Positions 42,974 to 50,308 of a stretch of 64,000 nt of DNA are shown here, piece after piece. Location of the stretch: assembly GCF_004798685.1 (NCBI RefSeq), contig NZ_CP039291.1, positions 744,001 to 808,000 on the forward strand, given 5' to 3'. Each line of letters opens with the position of its first letter. The first letter of the stretch is position 1. This stretch comes from Cellulomonas shaoxiangyii (GTDB lineage Bacteria; Actinomycetota; Actinomycetes; Actinomycetales; Cellulomonadaceae). The notes under the pieces were generated by a model. That model saw only the letters and a program-made list of their open reading frames with translations. It searched no databases and was not told where the DNA came from. Position numbers and translations under genes: made by a program.

Positions 42974-44446
42974 TCAGGTGCGCGGGCGCCGCCGCTCCAC
43001 CTGCAGCCCCTCCATGTCCTCGAGCTGGATGTTCTTCGTCTCCGGCACCTTGGTGAGCACGAAGAAGAAGGAGATCAGGGCGAACGTGGCGTACATGAAG
43101 TACGGCACGGTGGCCCCGAACCGCTCGAGCAGCTCCGGGAACGAGACCGTGATGAGGAAGTTCGCGATCCACTGCGCCGACGCCGCCACGCCCAGGGCGG
43201 CGGCGCGGATGCGGTTCGGGAACATCTCGCCGAGCAGCACCCACACGAGCGGCCCCCACGTGGCGCCGAAGAACACGACGAACGCGTTCGCGGCGACGAC
43301 GGCCACCACGCCCCACGGGTCCGGCAGCGACACGTTGTCGCCCGTCCCGACGGAGTTCATGAACGCGATCCCGACGAGCGCGAGCGAGAGCGTCATGCCC
43401 GCGGAGCCGATCAGCAGCAGCGGCCGCCGGCCCACCTTGTCGATGAGCGCGATCGCGATGAACGTCACCAGCACGTTCGTCACCGACGTGATCGTCGACG
43501 TCGTGAACGACTGCCCCTCGTCGAAGCCGACGGCCTGCCACAGCGTCGTCGAGTAGTAGAAGATCACGTTGATCCCGACGAACTGCTGGAAGACCGACAG
43601 CATGATGCCGACCCACACGACGGGCAGGAGCCCCAGCACCGGCCCCCGCAGGCTCGCCTGGTGGGCGAGCAGCTGGTCGGTGCGGATCGTCTGCTCGATC
43701 TCCTCGACGCGCTGGGTCGCGTCCTCGTCCGGCGGCAGCACGTCGTGCAGGACGGCGATCGCCTCGTCGCGGCGGCCCTGCGAGACGAGGTACCGCGGCG
43801 ACTCCGGGATGCGCAGCGCCAGCACGCCGTACACCGCCGCCGGCACCACGCCGACGAGGAACATCCAGCGCCACGCCTCCTGACCGAGCCACAGCTCGGC
43901 CGCCGCGCCCCCGGCGGACGTCGCGAGGAGCTGGTCGGACAGCAGGGCGGCGAAGATGCCGAGGGTGATGGCGAGCTGCTGCAGCGAGCCGAGACGCCCG
44001 CGCAGGCGCGCGGGGGCGATCTCCGCGATGTAGGCGGGCGCGATCACCGACGCGATGCCGATGCCGATGCCGGCCACGACCCGCCACAGCGCGAGGTCCC
44101 ACGCCGAGAACGCGAGGCCGGACAGCACCGACGAGACGAAGAAGAGGATCGCGCCGAGCACCATGACCCGCGTGCGGCCCCAGCGGTCGGACAGGCGCCC
44201 CCCGAGCCAGGCCCCGAACGCGGACCCCAGCAGGGCGATCGCGACCACGAAGCCGGTCACCACGCCCGAGAGGTCGAACTGGCCCTGGACGGCGTCGACG
44301 GCGCCGTTGATGACGGAGCTGTCGAAGCCGAAGAGGAAGCCGCCGACCGCGGCCGCCACGGACAGGGCGACCGCCTTGCCCGCGTGCCGGCTGCGCGCGC
44401 CGCCCGCCCCGCTCGGAGTCGCCCCGTGCGATGCCGCACCAGACAT
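42974..44446 (-). CDS. MFS sugar:proton symporter (sugar porter family)
   Basis: A 490-residue, 12-helix sugar porter. Family signatures are GGFLFGFDSSVINGAV (helix 1), GGRLSDRWGRTRVM, PAYIAEIAPARLRGRLGSLQQL (helix 4-5), PESPRYLVSQGR, QQFVGINVIFYYS (helix 7) and a terminal PETKN. This is the XylE/GalP/glucose-porter group; the sugar is not fixed by sequence. Single gene with its own terminator. Confidence 0.94.
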   Translation of the reverse strand: MSGAASHGATPSGAGGARSRHAGKAVALSVAAAVGGFLFGFDSSVINGAVDAVQGQFDLSGVVTGFVVAIALLGSAFGAWLGGRLSDRWGRTRVMVLGAILFFVSSVLSGLAFSAWDLALWRVVAGIGIGIASVIAPAYIAEIAPARLRGRLGSLQQLAITLGIFAALLSDQLLATSAGGAAAELWLGQEAWRWMFLVGVVPAAVYGVLALRIPESPRYLVSQGRRDEAIAVLHDVLPPDEDATQRVEEIEQTIRTDQLLAHQASLRGPVLGLLPVVWVGIMLSVFQQFVGINVIFYYSTTLWQAVGFDEGQSFTTSTITSVTNVLVTFIAIALIDKVGRRPLLLIGSAGMTLSLALVGIAFMNSVGTGDNVSLPDPWGVVAVVAANAFVVFFGATWGPLVWVLLGEMFPNRIRAAALGVAASAQWIANFLITVSFPELLERFGATVPYFMYATFALISFFFVLTKVPETKNIQLEDMEGLQVERRRPRT

Positions 44447-44611
44447 CGTCCACCCCCCGTATGAGCCCGAGACCGACCGGACGGCCTGGTCACCCTCACT
44501 CTGGACCTGCGCCCCACGTGCCGCACGCGGAGCCCGCCGCCGCGGCCGGTCCGGGGGCGAGCGTCCGGTCGGACGGTGGCACGTGCCCGTGCGCGGGTGC
44601 ATCATCGCCCG

Positions 44612-45277
44612 GTGGCAGCGACCGAGGGACGTGACGGCGGCGCGGGGCAGGAGCCCCGGCGCCACCACCGGCCCGCGCCGTTCGACCCCGCCCGCGCCGA
44701 CGCCCTGCCCGGCAACGCCGACCCGCAGCTGCGCGGCGAGATCGCGCACACCACGGCGGCGGCGCTCGTGCACCGCGCCCGGGCCTCGCAGGACCCCGAG
44801 GTCGTGCAGCGGCTCGTCTCCCTCGTCGAGACCGAGGGGCTCGACCTGGTCGCGGCGATGTGGGCGGACAGCCCCGCCGACACCCTGCCCGGCGCCCTGT
44901 GGCGCCTGTACGTGCTGCGCGAGTGGGTCCGGCGGGACCCGGGGACGGTCGCGGACCGGTACCGCATGGGCGTCGCCTCGGCCCCCGTCCACGACGTCGT
45001 CGCCGGCGTGGTCAGCCCGCCGGGGCCCGCGGACGTGCGGGCCGTCGCGGACGCCGTCCTGTCCGGGGTCTACGCGGGGGACCTCGCGGTCGCGCTCGAG
45101 CGGGCGGCCGCCTTCTGCCAGGTGCTCGCCACGGGCGCGGCGTTCGACGCCGACCACCTCGACGTCGTCGACCCCGGTGCGGCGGCCCGCACGACGCGCG
45201 GCGCGGCGTCGCTCGTGCGCACCGCGGAGGAGCTCGCCGCCGCCGCGGCGCTGTGGCGCGCAGGCCGCCTGGAGTGA
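44612..45277 (+). CDS. Conserved actinobacterial protein of unknown function
   Basis: A 221-residue, mostly helical, acidic protein with no motif I recognise. Composition and codon use are normal for the region. Notable stretches are LPGALWRLYVLREWVRRDPGTVADRYR and AVADAVLSGVYAGDLAVALERAAAFCQVLATG. No signal peptide or membrane span. The GTG at 44612 is the earliest plausible start; its ribosome site is weak. It stands alone between an MFS gene and hipA. Confidence 0.65.
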   Translation: MAATEGRDGGAGQEPRRHHRPAPFDPARADALPGNADPQLRGEIAHTTAAALVHRARASQDPEVVQRLVSLVETEGLDLVAAMWADSPADTLPGALWRLYVLREWVRRDPGTVADRYRMGVASAPVHDVVAGVVSPPGPADVRAVADAVLSGVYAGDLAVALERAAAFCQVLATGAAFDADHLDVVDPGAAARTTRGAASLVRTAEELAAAAALWRAGRLE

Positions 45278-45414
45278 CGGCGGCCGGCCGCCCAACCGCG
45301 ACCCCGTCTCGCTCACCCTCGAGCCGCGCGGCACGTCCGACACCGGCGACGGTGCACCAGAGCGAGCGCGGTGGCGTCCGACACACCAGCAGTGGCGGCT
45401 CGGCCTCGACGTAC

Positions 45415-46683
45415 CTACCGCAGCGCGGCCAGGGTCACGTCCGCCAGGCTCTGGACCCGGGTGAGCATCCGGGTGCGCAGCTCCGAGTCGGCGAACGGGT
45501 CGAACGCCGCCTCGAGCGCCCCGGGCAGCTGCCCGGCCAGCCGGCGCACCTCGCCGCGAACGAGGTCCCGCGGGACCCTGCACCCGTCCGCGAACCGGTC
45601 CCAGTGCCGGGGCTCGACCGTCCCGAACGTCCGGCGCCCACCGATCGACATCGCCGAAGCGGTGATCTCGCTGTCCGCGCGACGAGCGTCGTACGGCAAC
45701 GCTGACGCGATGTCGTACAGCGGAGCGAACCGCACCTGCGGACCGGCGAGCAGGACCGAGTAGTTCTTCGCGTGCGCGTCCGGGGCCCCGATGAGGTAGT
45801 TCACGATCACCGCCTGGACGAGCTCGAGGACGTCACGCTCCGGATCGGTCGCGACCTCCCGCAGCAGCTGGGCGACGTCAGCTGCCGACGGTCCACGTGA
45901 CGCCTCGTACTTGCGTCGCGGGTGCACGGACAGCGCCTGGCACATGTCCTCCTGATGGATGCGCGTGACCGACCCGTCCGCGGTCCGGCGCCGGTCGTAG
46001 CGCCCGACCACGAGCGCCGGCTCGTCGTCGAAGTGTGTGTACGTCGTGCTGACCGCACGCAGCCCGCACGCGCCGACCGCCGTCAGGCACACGTGCTCGT
46101 TCAGCGCCTGGTCCCGGTACCCGGGCACTCCGGGCTTGATGATGTGCGTCGAGGGCGCGTCCCCGACCGGTTCGCACCAGCGCCCCTGGGCGTCACGCGC
46201 GAGCGTGAACTTGCCCTGCGCGCCGGCCAGGCTCCACCTCTCACCGGGCACCGTCCACGCGCTGTCGTCCGACCGCAGGTCCCGGAGCCGCGCGGCGATG
46301 TCCGCGTCGGACACCGGCTCCAGGCGCCCGGGACGGGCGAGGTCCTCATCGTCGCGCGCTCCCACGAACTGGACCGCGCCGGCGCAGTCGAGCCCCATGT
46401 GCTCGAGCAGCGCGAAGTAGTTGACCGCGCTGACGTCGAACAGCCGTGCCCAGCGCTCGCGGACCTCCTCGCTGTCGGGCAGGAGGCCGGCCATGAACGG
46501 GTCGATGCGCCGCCCTGGGTACGAGGCGGGCGCCAGCGGCATCGAGAGGGACAGCGGGGTCGCGTCGACGTCGCCGGCGTACTGGGCGTCGTACGTGAAC
46601 GTGTGCCGGCCCGAGTGGCTCTGGGTGACGTGCCCGATGACGCGTCCGTACAGCAGGACGTCCAGGTGCCGCTCGCCGCTCAC
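45415..46683 (-). CDS. hipA: HipA-family serine/threonine kinase toxin
   Basis: A 422-residue kinase. The N-terminal HipA domain includes LSLSMPL and FMAGLLPDSEEVRERWA. The ATP loop with the autophosphorylation-type serine is WSLAGAQGKFTL, the lysine-bearing THIIKP follows, then VGRYDRR and IHQEDMCQAL. The catalytic loop is APDAHAKNYS and the metal-binding Asp is in PLYDIAS. E. coli HipA phosphorylates glutamyl-tRNA synthetase, inducing dormancy; the target here is unproven. The GTG start overlaps the hipB stop by four bases (GTGA). Confidence 0.93.
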   Translation of the reverse strand: MSGERHLDVLLYGRVIGHVTQSHSGRHTFTYDAQYAGDVDATPLSLSMPLAPASYPGRRIDPFMAGLLPDSEEVRERWARLFDVSAVNYFALLEHMGLDCAGAVQFVGARDDEDLARPGRLEPVSDADIAARLRDLRSDDSAWTVPGERWSLAGAQGKFTLARDAQGRWCEPVGDAPSTHIIKPGVPGYRDQALNEHVCLTAVGACGLRAVSTTYTHFDDEPALVVGRYDRRRTADGSVTRIHQEDMCQALSVHPRRKYEASRGPSAADVAQLLREVATDPERDVLELVQAVIVNYLIGAPDAHAKNYSVLLAGPQVRFAPLYDIASALPYDARRADSEITASAMSIGGRRTFGTVEPRHWDRFADGCRVPRDLVRGEVRRLAGQLPGALEAAFDPFADSELRTRMLTRVQSLADVTLAALR

Positions 46684-46943
46684 AGCGGTCGGGTGTCGTG
46701 CTCGAGGGAGTCCAGGGTGAACGTCGCCGTGCTCGCCGGAGCCAGGCGCAGCTCGAGGTCCAGGGCACGCAGGACGTCCAGCGCCTTGCCGAGCTCACCG
46801 GTCGGGTGGCCCTGCTCGAGCGTGCGGAGCGTCGGGCGCGAGATCCCGGCCTTGTCCGCCAGGGCCTGCTGGCTCAGGCCGGCATTGACCCGTGCGGCGC
46901 GCAGCTGGGCCCCGAGCTCGCGTGCGTCGCTGATTCCGCGCAT
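46680..46943 (-). CDS. hipB: HipB-like XRE antitoxin
   Basis: An 87-residue helix-turn-helix protein: LGAQLRAARVNAGLSQQALADKAGISRPTLRTLEQG is the XRE DNA-binding domain, and the C-terminal ~30 residues (ELRLAPASTATFTLDSLEHDTRPL) form the toxin-contact tail. It would neutralise HipA and repress the operon through the inverted repeats just upstream. The ATG at 46943 begins the conserved part; the longer frame upstream crosses the operator and is unlikely to be translated. Confidence 0.92.
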   Translation of the reverse strand: MRGISDARELGAQLRAARVNAGLSQQALADKAGISRPTLRTLEQGHPTGELGKALDVLRALDLELRLAPASTATFTLDSLEHDTRPL

Positions 46944-46961
46944 GTGTGGCAACGTACTCTT

Positions 46962-47001
46962 CCATCCGAGAATGTCAAGGTACGTTTCCATACTCGGATG
47001 G
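46962..47001 (-). promoter_or_regulatory. hipBA operator/promoter inverted repeat
   Basis: CCATCCGAG (46962-46970) and CTCGGATGG (46993-47001) are perfect 9-bp arms in an AT-rich stretch 19 bases upstream of hipB. TGGCAACG also occurs on both sides (46947-46954 and about 46999-47006). The paired TCC/GGA pattern recalls HipB operators. Confidence 0.6.
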
Positions 47002-47406
47002 CAACGCACGCTCGCGCATCCCGCCGCGCCGGCCTGAACCCGACCGACCAGGTGGCGCCGCGTGTGGCCGACCTGACGTACCGGACGCGTGATGATCGTC
47101 ACCGGCCCGCCGGTCGCCGGGTGCGCGCGCGGCTCGGCGCCTAAACTGGACGGGACGCCGGGTCGCGGTGGCCCCGGGCTCCATTTTCAGCCGCTACGAG
47201 CGGCCTTGTGCCGAGAGGCGCCCCGCGGCCCGGCGTCGCCGCACCACCCGCGCGCTGCGCGGGCGTCGCGCTGTCGGCCGCGGGCACCCGGCCGCGGCGG
47301 TCGACCGGGACCCTCGTCCGGTGCACCTGCCGTTCGCGGGCCGTTAGGCTGGGCGCCGCCCGTGCACCCGCCGGGCGTCTGTCTCGTCCCAGCCCCGGAG
47401 CTCTCC
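47002..47406 (+). other. Non-coding gap between hipB and the phosphate-transport genes
   Basis: No credible gene. A good -10 box TAGGCT (47345-47350) lies about 57 bases before the DUF47 start, with no clear -35. Another -10-like TAAACT is at 47142-47147. A small stem GCCGCT/AGCGGC occurs near 47190. The pit operon promoter is probably at 47320-47350. Confidence 0.5.
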
Positions 47407-48027
47407 GTGCGCCTGCGCCTGACACCGCGCGACCCCTCGTACTTCGACCTCTTCGCCGCCCAGGCGTCGTACCTCGTCGTCGGTGCGAACCTGCTGGCCG
47501 AGATCCTCGGGGCGGACCGTGCCACCCGCAAGGACATCAACCGGCGGATGGCCGAGGCGGAGCACGCCGCCGACGACGCCACGCACACGATCATGCGGCG
47601 GCTGAACCAGACGTTCGTCACCCCGTTCGACCGCGACGACATCTACAACCTCGCGTCGAGCCTCGACGACTGCATGGACTTCATGGACGAGGCCGCCGAC
47701 CTCATCGTCCTCTACAAGGTCGACGAGCTGCCCGCGCGCGTCTCCGACCAGGTGCAGGTGCTCCAGCGTGCCGCTGAGCTGACGGCCGAGGCGATGCCCC
47801 GGCTGCGCTCGATGGACTCGCTCCAGGAGTACTGGGTCGAGGTCAACCGCCTCGAGAACCAGGCCGACAAGACCCACCGCAAGCTCCTCGCCCAGATGTT
47901 CGACGAGATCACCGACCCGATCCTCCTGCTCAAGCTCAAGGAGATCGTCGAGAAGCTCGAGGACGCGGCCGATGCGTTCGAGAAGGTCGCGAACAGCATC
48001 GAGACGATCGCACTCAAGGAGTCCTGA
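47407..48027 (+). CDS. DUF47 family protein (Pit accessory)
   Basis: A 206-residue, PhoU-like helical protein. NRRMAEAEHAADDATHTIMRRLNQTFVTPFDRDDIYNLASSLDDCMDFMDEAADL is the family signature. DUF47 proteins are encoded next to Pit phosphate transporters and are thought to modulate them. Six bases separate it from the transporter gene. The GTG at 47407 opens directly into the conserved domain. Confidence 0.93.
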   Translation: MRLRLTPRDPSYFDLFAAQASYLVVGANLLAEILGADRATRKDINRRMAEAEHAADDATHTIMRRLNQTFVTPFDRDDIYNLASSLDDCMDFMDEAADLIVLYKVDELPARVSDQVQVLQRAAELTAEAMPRLRSMDSLQEYWVEVNRLENQADKTHRKLLAQMFDEITDPILLLKLKEIVEKLEDAADAFEKVANSIETIALKES

Positions 48028-48033
48028 GCTCCG

Positions 48034-49038
48034 GTGGAACTCGCGCTCGTCGTCTTCGTTGTCGCGCTCGCACTCGGGTTCGACTACACCAACGGCTTCC
48101 ACGACGCCGCCAACGCCATCGCCACGTCGGTCTCGACGCGCGCGCTGACGCCCCGGGCGGCGCTGGTCATGGCCGCGATCATGAACTTCGCCGGTGCCCT
48201 GCTGGGCACGGACGTCGCCGAGACCATCGCGACGGCGATCGTCGACCTCCAGGGCGAGCCGTCGCACTCCGCGCTCGTCGTCGTCCTGTGCGCGCTCGTC
48301 GGGGCCATCACGTGGAACCTCGTGACCTGGTGGTTCGGCCTGCCGTCGTCGTCGACGCACGCCCTCATCGGCGGGCTCGTCGGCGCGGGCCTCGCCGCCG
48401 GCTTCGGCATCTACGGCTCGGCGATCGTCGACAAGGTCGTCCTCCCGATGATCTTCTCGCCGCTCATCGGGTTCGGGCTGGCGTTCCTGCTGATGGCCGG
48501 GCTGCTGTGGATCATCCGCAACCGCGCGCCGTCCAAGGTCAACCGCCGCTTCCGCATCGCCCAGACCGTCTCCGCCGCCGCCATGGCGCTCGGGCACGGC
48601 CTGCAGGACGCGCAGAAGACGATGGGCGTCATCTTCCTGGCACTGCTCACCGTCGGCTGGGCCGACCCCGACGGCGGCATCCCGCTGTGGGTCAAGCTGT
48701 CCGCCGCGGCGGCGATCTCGCTCGGCACGTACGCCGGCGGCTGGCGGATCATGCGCACGCTCGGGCGGCGCATCATCGAGCTCGACCCGGCCCGCGGCTT
48801 CGTGGCCGAGTCGGTGTCCGCCGTGGTGCTCTACGTCAACGCGTTCTTCCTGCACGCGCCCGTCTCGACCACGCACACGATCACCTCGGCGATCATGGGC
48901 GTCGGCGCGACCAAGCGGCTGTCGGCCGTCCGCTGGGGCGTCGCGAAGAACATCCTCGGGGCGTGGCTCCTGACGATCCCCGCGGCCGCGCTCGTCGCCG
49001 CCGTCGTGTTCTGGATCCTGCACCCGATCCTCGGCTGA
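48034..49038 (+). CDS. pit: Low-affinity inorganic phosphate transporter, PiT family
   Basis: A 334-residue membrane transporter with about ten helices. Both PiT signatures are present: GFDYTNGFHDAANAIATSVSTRAL at the N-terminus and GLPSSSTHALIGGLVGAG plus the second-half APVSTTHTITSAIMGVGATKRLSAVRWGVA. It imports metal phosphate with protons. Operon with the DUF47 gene, ended by a hairpin. Phosphate import fits the polyphosphate kinase gene 11 kb downstream. Confidence 0.95.
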   Translation: MELALVVFVVALALGFDYTNGFHDAANAIATSVSTRALTPRAALVMAAIMNFAGALLGTDVAETIATAIVDLQGEPSHSALVVVLCALVGAITWNLVTWWFGLPSSSTHALIGGLVGAGLAAGFGIYGSAIVDKVVLPMIFSPLIGFGLAFLLMAGLLWIIRNRAPSKVNRRFRIAQTVSAAAMALGHGLQDAQKTMGVIFLALLTVGWADPDGGIPLWVKLSAAAAISLGTYAGGWRIMRTLGRRIIELDPARGFVAESVSAVVLYVNAFFLHAPVSTTHTITSAIMGVGATKRLSAVRWGVAKNILGAWLLTIPAAALVAAVVFWILHPILG

Positions 49039-49053
49039 GCCCGGCACGACCGC

Positions 49054-49090
49054 CCCGCGCCCCAGGGCCGTCCGGGTGCAGGGGCGCGGG
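49054..49090. terminator. Hairpin between convergent pit and lacI-type genes
   Basis: CCCGCGCCCC (49054-49063) and GGGGCGCGGG (49081-49090) form a perfect 10-bp stem with a 17-base loop, immediately before the LacI-family stop codon. Probably serves both genes. Confidence 0.6.
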
Positions 49091-50107
49091 TCAGGCGCTG
49101 GTGCGGACGACCAGGCTCGCGGGCATCGTCACCGACTTGTGCGGCCCGCCGGCGACGACGTCGAGCAGCAGGCCGACCATCTCGGCGCTGATGAGGTCGA
49201 ACGGCTGGTGCATCGTCGTCAGCGGCGGGTCGAGGGTCGCCGCGAGGCCGGCGTCGTCGAACCCGCCGACGGCGACGTCCGCGGGGACGCGGCGCCCGTG
49301 CTTGCGCAGGGTCGCGATGGCGCCGGCGGCCATCGTGTCCGACGCCGCGAACACGGCGTCGAGGTCGGGGACGCGGTCCAGGAGCTCCGCCATGGCGGCG
49401 GCACCGGACCCGGCCGTGTAGTCGCCGTAGGCCACGTACCGCGCGTCGTAGTCGGCGCCCAGCTCGTCGCGGTACCCGTCGAGGCGGTACCGGCCGCCGG
49501 GGGTGTCGAGCGGTCCGGCGATCATGGCGACGCGCCGCCGGCCGGTCGAGCGCAGGTGCCGGACCATGGTGCGGGCACCGCCGACCTCGTCGACGGAGAC
49601 GGACGCGACCTGGCCGGTGTACCCGAGCGGGAGCCCGCACGAGACGGTGGGGATGCCGCGGGCGACGAGGTCCGCGAGCAGCGGGTCGTCGGCGTGCGTG
49701 GAGATGAGCAGGACCCCGTCGACGTGGCCGTCGGCGACGTACGCGGCCGCGTTCTCGCGCTCGACCGGGGTGCCGGCGACGAGGAGGACGAGGGTCATCT
49801 GGCGACGGGCGAGGGCCTCGGCCGCGCCGCGCAGGAGGATCGCGAAGTTCGGGTCCGCGAAGAGCATGTCCTGCGGCTCGGTCAGCAGGAACGCCAGGGA
49901 GCTGCTGCGGCCCGTGGCGAGGGAGCGGGCGTGCTGGTTGGTGCGGTACCCGGTGTCGGCGATGGCCCGCTCGACGGCGACGCGGGACTCCGGGGACACC
50001 CAGCGGCCGCCGTTGATGACGCGCGACACGGTGCCACGGGAGACGCCGGCCGCGGCGGCGACGTCTCGGATCGTCGGGCGCCCACGGCCCGTGGCGGTGC
50101 TGACCAC
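49091..50107 (-). CDS. LacI-family regulator of galactan/galactoside use
   Basis: A 338-residue repressor. The helix-turn-helix is TIRDVAAAAGVSRGTVSRVINGGRWVS, the hinge follows (NQHARSLATGRSSSLAF), and the periplasmic-binding-like sensor domain ends with TTMHQPFDLISAEMV. It diverges from the beta-galactosidase gene. One copy of a perfect palindrome lies in front of its own gene and two in front of the galactosidase gene, so it probably controls both; the effector is likely a galactose oligomer. Confidence 0.94.
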   Translation of the reverse strand: MVSTATGRGRPTIRDVAAAAGVSRGTVSRVINGGRWVSPESRVAVERAIADTGYRTNQHARSLATGRSSSLAFLLTEPQDMLFADPNFAILLRGAAEALARRQMTLVLLVAGTPVERENAAAYVADGHVDGVLLISTHADDPLLADLVARGIPTVSCGLPLGYTGQVASVSVDEVGGARTMVRHLRSTGRRRVAMIAGPLDTPGGRYRLDGYRDELGADYDARYVAYGDYTAGSGAAAMAELLDRVPDLDAVFAASDTMAAGAIATLRKHGRRVPADVAVGGFDDAGLAATLDPPLTTMHQPFDLISAEMVGLLLDVVAGGPHKSVTMPASLVVRTSA

Positions 50108-50173
50108 GGGGCGACTCTAGCCCCGGCGGCCGCGGGAGCGGTGCCACGGTCCGGGCGGTCCGCGGGGCCGGGG

Positions 50174-50189
50174 CTGTGCACGGTCACAG
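50174..50189. promoter_or_regulatory. LacI-type operator copy 1
   Basis: CTGTGCACGGTCACAG: perfect CTGTG-N6-CACAG palindrome, 67 bases upstream of the LacI-family start codon. Confidence 0.7.
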
Positions 50190-50240
50190 GTCGATAACGA
50201 GGCATCCGAGGGCTTGTCGACCGGGCGGACGCGTGCTTAC

Positions 50241-50273
50241 CTGTGCGCGGTCACAGGCTGTGACCGTGCACAG
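50241..50273. promoter_or_regulatory. LacI-type operator copies 2 and 3
   Basis: CTGTGCGCGGTCACAG (50241-50256) and CTGTGACCGTGCACAG (50258-50273), the second being the reverse complement of copy 1. They lie 36-68 bases before the beta-galactosidase ATG and would block its promoter; looping to copy 1 is possible. Confidence 0.7.
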
Positions 50274-50308
50274 TCCGGCGGCTGTGCGGCGCGACCCGAC
50301 GGAGTGTC

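Noticed and set aside
46944..47102. Longer HipB starting at 47102
   Set aside because: It would translate through the AT-rich operator and promoter; the conserved domain begins at 46943.
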